A stretch of DNA of 64,000 bases from Microdochium bolleyi. Lineage: Eukaryota; Ascomycota; Sordariomycetes; Xylariales; Microdochiaceae. The stretch is from contig KQ964249.1 of the NCBI GenBank assembly GCA_001566295.1, forward strand, positions 1,054,001-1,118,000, in the 5' to 3' direction. The translations under genes and the position numbers were made by a program. Under the pieces are notes generated by a model. That model was not told where the DNA came from. It did no database searches and saw only the letters and a program-made list of their open reading frames with translations. Numbering within the stretch: position 1 is the first letter of the stretch; every line of letters begins with the position of its first letter. Positions 30,835-41,600 of the stretch are shown in pieces.

Positions 30835-32978
30835 GTCTGGGATCCTGGACTGGCACAGATGGGGTGGTGGCGGCCGTCTTTTGGCAGTGTGTGAAGTCCA
30901 AGCAGAATGCTTCCAGTTGAGCTTGGGCTGAATCTTGCTACTTGTCAGACTCGCGCAGGTTCGAAGGTCTTAAGAAGACGAGAGCGGGAGATGGCCGCCA
31001 GAAGCGGGGCATTATATTGTGACGACCTCGTGGACCCCCTGCTCCGTGATGGTGCCAGCACTGAACGGCATCACTCTTTCCTGACTGACCCGGCACTACA
31101 CTGGCACTCCCAGGCACGGACAGGCTGCAAGTCGAGCCGTTGAGAAGCTCAGCAACGGCTCTCTGTCCCACGTCATCGGGTTGTATACTGCCCTCGGCTT
31201 ATCAAGCTTGGTGCGCGCAGGCCTCGTCAGTGAGCCTCGTCAGCGCGTGCCACAGGTTGGTCTGGATGGAGCCTTGCAGATGTCGGCGGAATGCTTAATA
31301 ATGGCCTGCAGGTCGTGGCAGGTCGTGGCAGGCACGCCCGCGAGCTCACTAATAGCGCATTTTCCATTAGCACGCGTGATTGGCTGCAGTGCCTGGCCCC
31401 TCGGCCCGTTTGGGCAGGTGCAGATTCACCCATCCCCCATCGACCTCGGGCGGGATGCTCAAGTATTGCGAAGCCTGAGAGTCACTATCTCGGGCACGCC
31501 GTCTCGGCTTCGGCAGCAGCGGAGGGAGCATGATGGCCAAGTCCAAACATGGCCACTGTGGTTTCGAGCTTGGTTGAAACGATCTGTGACGATGGTGCAT
31601 CGAGAGCATCCTCTAGCACCCTCTAGCACCTCGCTGTGCAGAGATCGGGGAAGCTAGAGTTGAAACAGCCCCGTGATCTACACAATACTGCACGGGGAGC
31701 AGTCGCGATCACTCAAGGTCAAACAGCAAACAACGAGCGAAGCCGGTTTCGTTTCGTTCCTCGCCGGCAGCCTGGGAGGGGGCAGGAAACAACCGGGTGA
31801 GCCGCGCCGAGGACCCAGGTCGGAGATGGTGCCATTCATCCCATGTGTGAGGCACTGAGGCGTCGCAGGATGGACAAGTCCCCGCCTGGGGGCACAGACA
31901 GAGGGGCTCCGCAGGTGCTCAGGTGGCCGGTGCGCGGCTTGGCCAGGGGCCTGGACGAACCCCCACATGAGACAATCAGCACACCTGCCCCAGCATGGGC
32001 ACCTGCACCGTCCAGGCCTCAGGTGCTGCTCGGCAGCCTCCCCTCCCGCCTCACTTGTCACAACCCGACGCCATGACATGCAGGTGCTGACTTGCCTCCA
32101 GGGCTACCTCGCACACCCAAAGTACGCGACCTCAAGGTATATACCCTAGGATACCTTGGTCCTCAGCAGATCGCATGGCAGCAGCATCAGTCACCAGGTC
32201 TGGGCTCTGCCATATAGCGACAGACCTTTGCCTCTCGCACCCAGGTGCACCTGTCCAGCAGCCACGTCCTCCCGGCCTTCAGCCTCATCAACACATCCCT
32301 GCGGCCACTCGGGAATCGTGATTGTCACGCCTGACAAAGACGAGGGAGCTGGGGCCACAAGTTCTAGGCGGGCATGCGAAACGGCGTGACTGCTGCAAGG
32401 GCAGAGCCCCGGAGCCCCATCACAACTCCTCGTCCAGGCCATTCCAGTTTCACCAACGACCAGGGCCCCCTTCCGGCCCTTGCCAGGGCTCAACACCACA
32501 ATGCGATCATGCTGCATGGCATACTGCGAGGCTACACGAGGCATCAAGCCCCCAACCCTGTCGCCCAGCCCGCAGTAAGGAGTAGCTCCCGCTGCGGGCC
32601 TGCACAGTCCATCACACACAGCCATGCTGCTCGTGTCTCAGCCCTCCAGCATCGCCTGCTCAGGAGCTCTAGAAGACAGCTTAGCACCGCTTCTATATCT
32701 CAGGGTCCGGGGGTAGCTCCATCTTGGCATACCCAGGCCAAGTAAGATACTCCGTCTGGACAGCCAAGGCCGCACCTAGGGGTCACGATCGCGTTTCTCG
32801 CGGATTGAGTTAAAACATCTGGGTTTTCCCTTCGCGAGCCGCTCGAATCTCAGCCCCGTCCTTCCTCGTGCTCGAAACAAACCAAACAACCAATCCACCT
32901 TCAATTCTCTGGCCGGTCCAACGTTGCTCTGCATTCACCAATACACCCTTCAGCATCGGCTCTGGCAGTCGGCACCTA
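30835..32978. other. 2.1-kb divergent intergenic region OYE / BTB
   Basis: Promoters for both neighbours must lie here. Direct duplications are visible: GTCGTGGCAG twice near 31313-31332, and CCTCTAGCA twice near 31610-31630. Several open frames of 100-160 codons overlap on both strands, as expected by chance at this GC content. No family motif was found. Confidence 0.4.
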
Positions 32979-34008
32979 ATGACAATGACGACGACAATGA
33001 TGATGACCCCAATGTCAATGTCCCACAAGCGGAACGACTCCATCGGCAAGAGAGCTCCCGTCGGCTCCCCCAGCGAGTAAGCTTGCTCTTTCCGTCTTTC
33101 GGCTTGACTTGGTCATGAAGTAGTAGTCCGCTGACACTCATTCGCCATACAGACTCCCCGGACCGCAAAGGATAAGCATCCTCGTTGGCGAGGAGCAGCA
33201 TGACTTCTCCGTAGACCGGAGGTTACTCGCGACCACTAGCTTTTACTTCAGAAACCTCATCGACAACCACTCCAGATTCGACTTTGTGGATGGGCAGGCC
33301 GTCCTCGTGATTGCCCTCCCTGAAGCATGCCCGCTCATGTTTGAGCTCTTTGTCGACTGGCTGCTCGATGAGAACCTCCTCGCCGATATCATCGACAACG
33401 CAGATGTGACCAACGAGGACGAGTGCCGCGACCTTCTCCAGGACCTGGTCGAGCTGCACCTCTTCGCCGCCCATATCGAGGTCCCTCTCCTTCAGGACCT
33501 CGCCATGGATGCTGTTCAGGACCTCCACCTTCGCTGCAACTGGGATATCACTCCCGAGCTCATTGCGTACATCTACACAGAGTGTGGTCGCAGCGAGAGC
33601 TGCCGCCTGCGCAAGTGGATCGTGGCCATGACTGCCTGGAATGTTGGCGGAATGGACAAGACGATCGACTTCGCAGCTCTCAAGAACCTGTTCGAGATGT
33701 GCCCCGACTTCTGGGAGGAGTACAATGTCCATCTGCGCAAGACTTCGCGAAACAGGCTGAAGGTACAGCTCAAGAACCCTCAGCTGCGACTTCCCTCCAA
33801 CGACCTCCGCAACGATGAGCGCCAGTTTGGCTTCAGGCAGTGCTCATTCCACACCCACAGGTCGACCGTGGAGCAGAGCACATGTCCGCACTCGCTCACA
33901 AAGGCTCCCTCTCACTGGTACTCGGTGTGGGACTCTAGCGACGACTACATGTCGGACTCATCTTCTGGCTCTCCACGTGGTTGGTCACTGATCGGCGATA
34001 TCAACTGA
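32979..34008 (+). CDS. BTB/POZ-domain protein
   Basis: Exons 32979-33076 and 33153-34008 give 317 aa; donor GTAAGC, acceptor CAG, Glu codon split GA/A. After a Met/Thr-rich, then basic N-terminus, the BTB-like fold reads RISILVGEEQHDFSVDRRLL, TSFYFRNLID, LPEACPLMFELFVDWL and, after an acidic segment, LVELHLFAAHIEVPLLQDLAM, the usual order in the fungal BTB family. Residues about 38-155 form the domain. The C-terminal part is Ser/Asp-rich without motif. These proteins may act as Cullin-3 adaptors or dimerisation modules; a specific role cannot be inferred. The start is uncertain: an in-frame ATG also exists at 32868, and later Met codons follow in exon 1. Confidence 0.82.
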
Positions 34009-34265
34009 GTGGCCGTGCCAGATTTGTTGCAACGCCGTCACTGTGGGCCCACAGCGATGCCGATGCTGGGACACAGGTTGCAACCACACATGCCAAACTC
34101 TATGAGTCTGCGCCATCTCCGAAGTCTTGATTCCATCGCTGCTTCTCTATGCATTTATTCACAACATGCCCGGCTCCTTGGGGGCATCCTCCATCGAGAT
34201 AGGCAGCAACCAACGCAAGCTCCCAAAGCACCAAACCCATTCTGCAACCAGGCCTAGTTGACAAC

Positions 34266-34889
34266 ATGCCTTCGTCAATCTTCCCCCGAACGGAGCAGGG
34301 GCACGAGAGCACTGCGACCACGGTCCCACATGAAACACAATTACATCGCATATGCCGACGCCCCTCTCAAGGGGTAGACCACTTGCTGGACATTACAAAC
34401 CACTTGACCCATCGCGATATGAAGCGCCTACGAGCCTATGGCAATGAGTATCACAGACGCGCCCAGCCTTACATGCAAAGCATCAAACTGTGCGAGCAGC
34501 TGCGCGACATCAAGGTTGCCGATCTCGTGCGGAAATACATGCACTACTGTCCTGCATGTCTATACCGCGACTCGACACCTCTGTGTGTCAGTTGCATGTT
34601 CAGAGGGCTCTGCGGAAGTGCTAGGATATGGAAGGCACGCCGACAGGTTGATAACCAGATCGCTGCTGAACAACTCAAGATGAACGACAGCCTGGCCCCG
34701 TTATGGGCGTTGTTCGACAGAGAGCCCAACCCAGCCTACAAACAACTGCGATGCTATATCGGCATGGATCGGTTGGCCGACTTCGCTGCGGACGTCATCC
34801 ATGGATGCAAGCCACCGGCTTACAGCCCCTACGAGGAACAACTTCCAGCCTACGACAGCATCCATGTCCCGAACTACAGCGACCATTGA
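34266..34889 (+). CDS. Hypothetical protein with Cys4 motif and PPxY-like C-terminus
   Basis: Single-exon 207-aa protein, not recognised. It is helical and basic in the centre (ITNHLTHRDMKRLRAYGNEY), then carries CPACLYRDSTPLCVSC, a CxxC-x8-CxxC arrangement that could bind zinc, followed by a second Cys in RGLCGSARIW. Near the C-terminus PPAYSPYEEQLPAYDS includes a PPxY element of the type bound by WW domains of Rsp5/Nedd4 ligases. It lies only 257 bp downstream of the BTB gene on the same strand. Coding potential is supported by an intact frame and an ordered motif, not by a known homologue. It could still be a lineage-specific gene or, less likely, a chance frame. Confidence 0.6.
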   Translation: MPSSIFPRTEQGHESTATTVPHETQLHRICRRPSQGVDHLLDITNHLTHRDMKRLRAYGNEYHRRAQPYMQSIKLCEQLRDIKVADLVRKYMHYCPACLYRDSTPLCVSCMFRGLCGSARIWKARRQVDNQIAAEQLKMNDSLAPLWALFDREPNPAYKQLRCYIGMDRLADFAADVIHGCKPPAYSPYEEQLPAYDSIHVPNYSDH

Positions 34890-36683
34890 AAGCTCTGGTC
34901 TCCGAGGACTCTCCCGAGCCTCCGTGCCTGAAGCGCAAGAGCAGCACGGCGTCTGGATGGTCCATGCCAAGCTCCTGCATCTCTCATTCAACGGGTTGCT
35001 TCATCTTCCTTTTTTCGTCTCTCTCTCACGGCCACAATACTACTATACAGCAGTATTTGGACTAGCACACTTCCCTTCTTGTTATTTCATTCTTCTTCAC
35101 GGCCGCCAAACTCCAGCAAGCCTGGAGCATCTTATATACCCATACACACCAGATCGAGCTCGGGGACATGGACTACACAGTCGCCTCAACTATACAAAAC
35201 TTTGTACCTAATAATGGTGGCGCATACTCGGGCACCACCATGTGGAGCGGAAGGTGAGATGGGTGCTTTGCACTCAATTCCGAAGGGAGGGAGGGAGGGA
35301 ACAGGACACCTCGAACGGCTTTTCTCCTTTCTCTAGCCAGCTTTCACAGCGAAGGAGTTTTTGATGCCTCGAGATGAGGACAAGCGAGAGAGAAGCAGCC
35401 TGTGGGCTGTATATATAGACAATTCAAACACATATACACCCAAGGATACACATGAGCACACGGCGTCATTTAGTAGTACCGCCAGTGTGAGATGGTACAT
35501 GTATGTATGCTATCTTACATATCCTTCTATCGAGCCGGATACGGGGGACATAAATTACGTATAGATACATGTTCACGTAAGGCATTGATGGGAAGGTTTT
35601 CGCATGTTCATGTACTAAAATAGGCATGTACATAAAGGACGAATATTGGCGGGATGGCCGGGATCCGCTGGCCCGCGTAGAGGCCAAGACGGAAGTCGGC
35701 AGATCGGACGATGCCTTGATTGAATTGAATATCTCGGGTCCCTCTTTTCTCTCTCTTGCAGCAGCAGAGGCGAAGACGGACAGTTCCAGAACGCCAAGTC
35801 ACTCACGAGCAGAGGAGCATCTGGCTTTGAGAGTAAAGAATGTTTAGAATTTCTATCTGATCCAAACAAATTGCCGCCACTGCTTCGAGGCCAAAAACAG
35901 CCTCTTATGCAGAACAATGGTCATCCAAACCTGCCTTTAACAGCATCGTGATATACTAAGAGAGGTCTGCTCGAAATGTGAACAAGAGTGTTAGGTCAGG
36001 ACTCTACATAGAACAATCAGCTTTGAAATGGCTACCATGGGATAGACACGCTTGCGAAAGCTGAGCCGAGGGCCAAGAGGGTTGAGAGAAGAGAATAACA
36101 TGCGATAACACCCGTCCCTCCTTGGAGTTTCAGGAGGATTTCCCATGGAGGGAGGACCCGGGTGTTGGCATTGTTCAGAGACAAAAACAAAACATGTCGT
36201 CTGTTTCGACATAATCATTCAGTCATTTCGTGGTTCTTCGTGAGATCGTGACAATAATAAAAGGAAACGTGAGGAGATTGAATAATGATCGGAGTAGACA
36301 CGGGCGTGAGGACGCTGAATCCAGTACCAGGATCTTTTGACAAGAAGAGTGGGCATTTGTCCGTGTTCGATACGTGTGCTGTTATGTTCGAGCCTCTTGC
36401 TTATTGTTCGAGGTTCGAGAATGGTGGAAAGAAATGTGCCGTTGGTCGTGGCAGTGTTCGTGTGATATATCGATGCGCTTGTACGCAGCAACAAATGTTG
36501 AATATCGACAAGGCCGAATAAGGTGACGGCCAGTATTATGTACGTACGCACCCAGATAGTGTATAGGTGGCATCAATATCGTGAAGATCGTAACAGGGTA
36601 TGCATCATGTAGGGTATTATACAGCATGAAGGCAATATAAAAAGGCAAAATAACCAAACATATGCGCGGATGATGTGCGGACA
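34890..36683. other. 1.8-kb convergent intergenic region, AT-richer
   Basis: Between the 3' ends of the Cys4 protein gene and the 648-aa protein gene. Short low-complexity strings are present: a GGGA repeat at 35285-35300 and TATA/TGTA-rich sequence at 35405-35640. Open frames are short. No gene is called. Confidence 0.45.
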
Positions 36684-38630
36684 TCACGGCGGAGATTGCG
36701 ATCTCCAGGGTTCTGTGCTGCGATGGCGGAAGTCTCGCAGTCTTTGGTCGAGATGGCTGAGGCGAGACATGAGGGTAGCCCTTCTGGATGGGGTACCGGG
36801 TTCAGGCTGAGCAGACTGATGCACGGTGGCAAACGGCCGTCGGAACATGCCCATATCGAAGTGAACAGGGGCTGAGAGACGATGCGGGAAAGTCTGGCTC
36901 GCAGCTGATGCAGAGAAGGGCGAGCCCAGCCGTGCTGGCTGCGGCGTCAAGTCCAGGCCCAAGCGTGGGACGTTGAAAGGATCTGGTAGTGCGACACTCG
37001 AATTGGAGATGACTTCTGGGGACTGGGGCGTTGCGAGATTTGCTGTTGGCATTGGGGGTGGCGGGCTCGCGTTGGTGCGTGATAAACCCAGAGCTTCAGA
37101 GAGCTCTCGGCCGAACGCCGCAGCTAGACTGGGTCGCTTGCGGTGTATATGCTCATCGGCCGCTCGAGTTGATCGCCTCTTTTGTGTGCCAGATCGAGAT
37201 CTGGTTAGCCGCACAGGAGACTTGAGCAGCTTGCGGGCTCCGACAGTACTCGAGCGAGTCCGAGAGTGGACCTGCGCTGCAAGAGAGGAAGACGAACTGG
37301 GTCCGTATGTGAACGGAGAGCCCAGACGGAGGCGCTCATCGTCTGCCATGACTGGCGAGGGTAGTGATGCCATTGGGCTAGGGTCATGCATGGGAGAGAG
37401 ATCAGGGAAAGGCTCTGTCGGTTCCTCGTGAGGAGTTCTCCTCTCAATGCGAGGGAGCATTTCAGGCTCGGACATTGTCAATTGAGCCAGCGGGCCATGA
37501 GGCTGCATTGTGTCAGATGTGCTGACTGCCAAGGAGATGGCCATATCGTGTGCTGCAAACACAGTGGACGATCTCGCCGAGGTCGACCTTTGATGGCGGC
37601 GGTGTGCTGCCGACCGATGCATCTGGAAGGGCGTGGGGCTCTTCGACATGTACCTGTTCTGGCCAAACTTGGCCGAGGCTTTGCGCTTACAAAGTTCGCG
37701 CAGGTGTGATCGCGTGGCGGCCGACGAGTGAGGCCACTGCACGAAAGGCTTGGGCGCGCCCGCCGTAGGCGTGAGGTCCCGGCTGTTCGGTGCCCCGTTC
37801 AGTGTGTGGGCTCCTCGCCAGCTTCTCTTGGCTTCTCTAGCGACGCGCAAGCAAACACCATGAGGTGGAATGTTGCTCTTTCCCAGGCGAATTGGGGTCA
37901 CTCGAGGATCTTGCAGATAGAGTGTATATACTGCCCACAGATGTTGACTCATGGCTGGTGCCCATGGCAGTCTCCGCAGTTGACGGTGCTGTCGCTTGTG
38001 CGAGACTTGTTCAGTCGCAGGCTTCGTGGTGGGGAAATCAAAATGCTCGTCCTCAGGACTCAGGAAGTCGTCATCGTCTGATAGTTGTGACATGTGGCTG
38101 AACAACGACGCGCTTGTCTGCGTTGAAAACGCGGTTGATGGCCGGCTAGACTCATAGTCCGGGCTCGATTCAAGCTCAGAGCTACTCCATGCCGACTCGA
38201 GTGACCAGTCAGGGAAGCGCAGCGCTGGTGATAAGGCCGGCGCAAGTTCGAGAGGCGCGGGCGTTTTAGGCGGTGATAGCCTGGGAAGCTGGAAGCGACT
38301 GTAGATGTCGTCCCCGTCGAGGTCTTGCACGCGAAGTTGCGGTATGTCGACCTTCATGTCCGGCTCGCCATCGACAGCTTCCGATTCCTCGATGCTGGGT
38401 ATCGGGACGTCCGCTGCAGCGACAGACGCGAGGAAGTGCTCTGTGGGCGCGGTCAATTGCGAGACGTGCCGCCTCTTCAGGCGCAGGCGCGGTCGCGGCG
38501 CGGTAGGGAACATTGCTTCATCGGCTGTGGCCATCGGCTCAGGAGTCCTCGGTGACAGGCCGTCGGCGCTGTAGTGGAATCCGCGCGGCATGGTGGCCGA
38601 GCCAGAGAGCGAGTTGTGGTTGCCTGACAT
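36684..38630 (-). CDS. Hypothetical Ser/Pro-rich protein with conserved-looking basic core
   Basis: Single-exon protein of 648 aa, not recognised. Residues 1-210 are acidic and Ser/Pro-rich (possible phosphorylation region). About 216-350 form an ordered basic core beginning LPWAPAMSQHLWAVYTLYL, continuing VTPIRLGKSNIPPHGVC and RVAREAKRSWRG, then WPHSSAATRSHLRELCKRKA. This block looks folded, with aromatic and basic residues at regular spacing, and could bind nucleic acid; that is inference. The rest is disordered, with SPV/TP repeats and a basic KSPVRLTRSRSGTQKRR stretch that could be a nuclear signal. No membrane segment is visible. The first ATG of the frame was used. Confidence 0.7.
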   Translation of the reverse strand: MSGNHNSLSGSATMPRGFHYSADGLSPRTPEPMATADEAMFPTAPRPRLRLKRRHVSQLTAPTEHFLASVAAADVPIPSIEESEAVDGEPDMKVDIPQLRVQDLDGDDIYSRFQLPRLSPPKTPAPLELAPALSPALRFPDWSLESAWSSSELESSPDYESSRPSTAFSTQTSASLFSHMSQLSDDDDFLSPEDEHFDFPTTKPATEQVSHKRQHRQLRRLPWAPAMSQHLWAVYTLYLQDPRVTPIRLGKSNIPPHGVCLRVAREAKRSWRGAHTLNGAPNSRDLTPTAGAPKPFVQWPHSSAATRSHLRELCKRKASAKFGQNRYMSKSPTPFQMHRSAAHRRHQRSTSARSSTVFAAHDMAISLAVSTSDTMQPHGPLAQLTMSEPEMLPRIERRTPHEEPTEPFPDLSPMHDPSPMASLPSPVMADDERLRLGSPFTYGPSSSSSLAAQVHSRTRSSTVGARKLLKSPVRLTRSRSGTQKRRSTRAADEHIHRKRPSLAAAFGRELSEALGLSRTNASPPPPMPTANLATPQSPEVISNSSVALPDPFNVPRLGLDLTPQPARLGSPFSASAASQTFPHRLSAPVHFDMGMFRRPFATVHQSAQPEPGTPSRRATLMSRLSHLDQRLRDFRHRSTEPWRSQSPP

Positions 38631-41600
38631 CGTGGAGAGATAAACAATGACTTCGAGGATCCACAGCGCGAGCGCGGGGAAGACTATGGTGTTTCAAGCC
38701 CAAGAGTCAAGAGCGTCGACCTCGGAGGGAGCGCCTCCACTTCGTGCGCGTAAACACGCAGCAGCTCACGGAATCGGATTGGGCAGGCGCGGCTGTCTCA
38801 GATGCTCATGATCCAATTGTTGATGTCGATTGTCCGCCGTGTGAGGCGCGCGTGCGTGCTCCTTGAGTTCGAGTCGAGCTGATCGCACGGTGATGTGTGG
38901 GTGCGAATGGGTGAAAGTCGGGGGGCTGGTCACGGCGCAAGTCGCGACTGGAGTCGGCACTGTCTTGGTGGGCTAAGACAGTGCGTGCGGCAGGACGACG
39001 AGATGCAGTCGCCACGCAGGCAGGTCCGTATACATGTAAGAATAATGGGCGACTTAGGGGTCGAGTGAGCAGGGTGGTAATGTCAGGAGCAAGGAAAGAT
39101 AGGTGCCTTCGTCGGGTATGCGACGACGTGTGGTCGGTAGTTGATGGAGAGTAAGTCGGAGAGGGCGGCAGCTCCCACTGCTGGGCACTTCTAGGTTGCG
39201 ACTGCCTGTCGACTCGCTCGGGGGAACAACCTCTGGCTACGGCTCTCGCTGGGCGGGAGCGTCGAGCGTATGGGCGCAAGGAGCCTTGGGCAGGTGGAAA
39301 AGTCTTTACAGGGTAGGCCGATGTCTCGAAATGAAAGCTCCACGGCGGTTGCAGCAGCAGCACCAAGAAGACCCACCCACCCTCGGCGTGGACGCGACCA
39401 GGATCTGGTGCTCTGTTCACGCGAGATCAAAGTCAAGGTCAGGAAGAGGAGAATGAGAGGCGAGAGAGTCGATTATCATCCGAGAGGACGACCAAAAGAC
39501 GGATCGCATGCGTGTGCGCGGATGACTGAAGAGAGAGAAAGTGGAATCGGGAGAGGAGGAGAAGAGAGAAAAGCGCGAGGTTATGCCCTCCAAGGTTGGA
39601 CGCGCAACGCAGGACCAGGCAGGTGCGCCCGCCAAGGTCACAAGTGCTCCCGCTGCGCATCGCAACAGCCAGTTGGGCGGACGGCATGCAGCGATCACCC
39701 ATTGTCTTCCCGAGGGTCCCCTCGAGTAGCGTGCTCCACCGGGTGCCAGCAACACTGCATTGTGGTGAGCAGCGGACATGCCACGCCGCCCATGGCGCAC
39801 GCTGGCGCTCGTTGCGCAACCCACGTATGCCGTCCTGGGCCCCCCGGCAGTGAGTCCGGGGTCCCTGGCCCATCCTCATATCACACCCTGCAGGCGCACC
39901 ACGACGGCTTCGTTGGCCACTGTTCGCCCGGACACACATGGGGCTCAACTGGGGGCTTGGGACCACTCTCGAGACCGGGCCTCAAGCGGATCAGCAGCGT
40001 GCAGGCGGTGGGTGTCATGGATCACTGGGGGAGGGGCTCGGGCGCTCATCCCCAGCTCGCCCAGTTAGCACGGAATGTCTGGCAAGGTGACTGACTGCCT
40101 GGAGGTTACGGGTTATCTGCCGGCGTTGGTGATCGAGGAAGTCGGAACCGCCACCACTCGAGAACACTTGGGCCGGCACCACGTTCCAGTGCGGTAGCGT
40201 CAAGAGTACACACATCCTGCGAATATAGAACGCTACGGAGTACAGGAGTGGCAACAATGCGGCACGTTAGCTTGTTCAATAATAATAGCTCGTGGCTTCG
40301 CGGCTTTGTGGCTGTCGTCCCGATGCCCGGCCTTCTTGAGGACCCGGCTTGAGACCAGCCAGGATCGAAATGCTAGGCTCAGCTCTCCGGGTTCACTCAT
40401 GGGCACAACTCAGGCCAGGGCTGGCTGCACTTGACATGGATGAATTACAACTTGCTTTGCGGGCATGCAGGCTTGACGCACGCCAGAGTTGCGGTGTCGC
40501 GCTCGGCGAGGTTGGGCCAGCTCGAGGACGGAATGATAGGCTCGAGAGCGCCAGTTCCGTCGAGCCTCCCTACGCCTCGGGCTCCGAGCCCAGACCACAC
40601 ATCGTGCACGTAGGTACGGAGCCAGGTATGCACAAGCACAGAAACCGTTCGAGACCAACGGGAAGCGACACGACGTCCCTAGACTGCATATGCAGCGATC
40701 GCCACGCGCCGGGACACAGTGGTCGGTCACCCGAACATCGTGTGATAGGCTTCCCCAATGACCACCCCCTTCTCGCCTCCTTTCTCCTCCTCGTGGTTCG
40801 GGCTACACGGCACATGTCGCGACAGCCGCTAGCATTCTCGTGTCGGGCACCACGAGAATGATCACGGGGCTTTGGATCAACCAGTCGCTGTGACGACCCC
40901 AAGTCTCACTGCATGGTTGTCGTCCTCAGTTGAGCTAAGTCCGTTGGAACCCCAGACTCGCAGTCTCGGCAGAACTTTGAGGAGCCCTGCGAGGTGGTCT
41001 GAGAGGGTGTGGTGTGTCTGCCCGTGGGGGTTTTCGGGAAGCTCCTGAGGCAGACGGAACGGCCACCCCCAACGCGGGAGTCTATTAATTACACGTCGTT
41101 ATAGACGATCAGCTGCGAACATACATATCGGCGTCCATTTCTCAGCGGCTATTCAGGTGTGTCTCCGGGTGCTTGGGGGCTGATAGTCCCGGTCATCTCC
41201 CAAAACATCAGAGTCGACAGTCTGGATCACGAATAGAGCCTCGAGGTCGCGGGAAGTGGCCGCAGAATCCCGTGGCCGCAGATGCAAGCTTCAAGAACCT
41301 TAGCCGCGGGACTATCGTAACCTCAAGACTAGGTAATGCGACGCTCTTCACGAAAGTGTCGCCCGTCCAGTCGAAGATAGGCAGTGCATAGTCGATTGAC
41401 TATCAGACGTGACGGCATTCCATACTGTTGGGACAATTCACAGCTGACGTAGACCGCGAGACCACGCTGACGACTCGTCTGGGAGAAGTCGTGGGTTGAC
41501 AGATGACGTTGAAAACAAGTGAGGTGACCCAAATGAGGGGAAACCGCGTCCCGGACTGCGAAGACGCGACAGTCGAAAGCCCCCTGTACGCGTCAAGCCA

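Noticed and set aside
29869..30894. 341-codon open frame on the plus strand
   Set aside because: Antisense of the OYE gene; Gly/Ala/Asp-rich translation reflects codon bias of the real gene.
32191..32625. 144-codon minus-strand frame
   Set aside because: No motif, no homologue recognised, and competing open frames in other phases over the same bases.
39270..40094. 274-codon plus-strand frame
   Set aside because: Arg/Gly/Cys/His-rich, no domain, overlapping open frames on the other strand; typical chance frame in GC-rich DNA.
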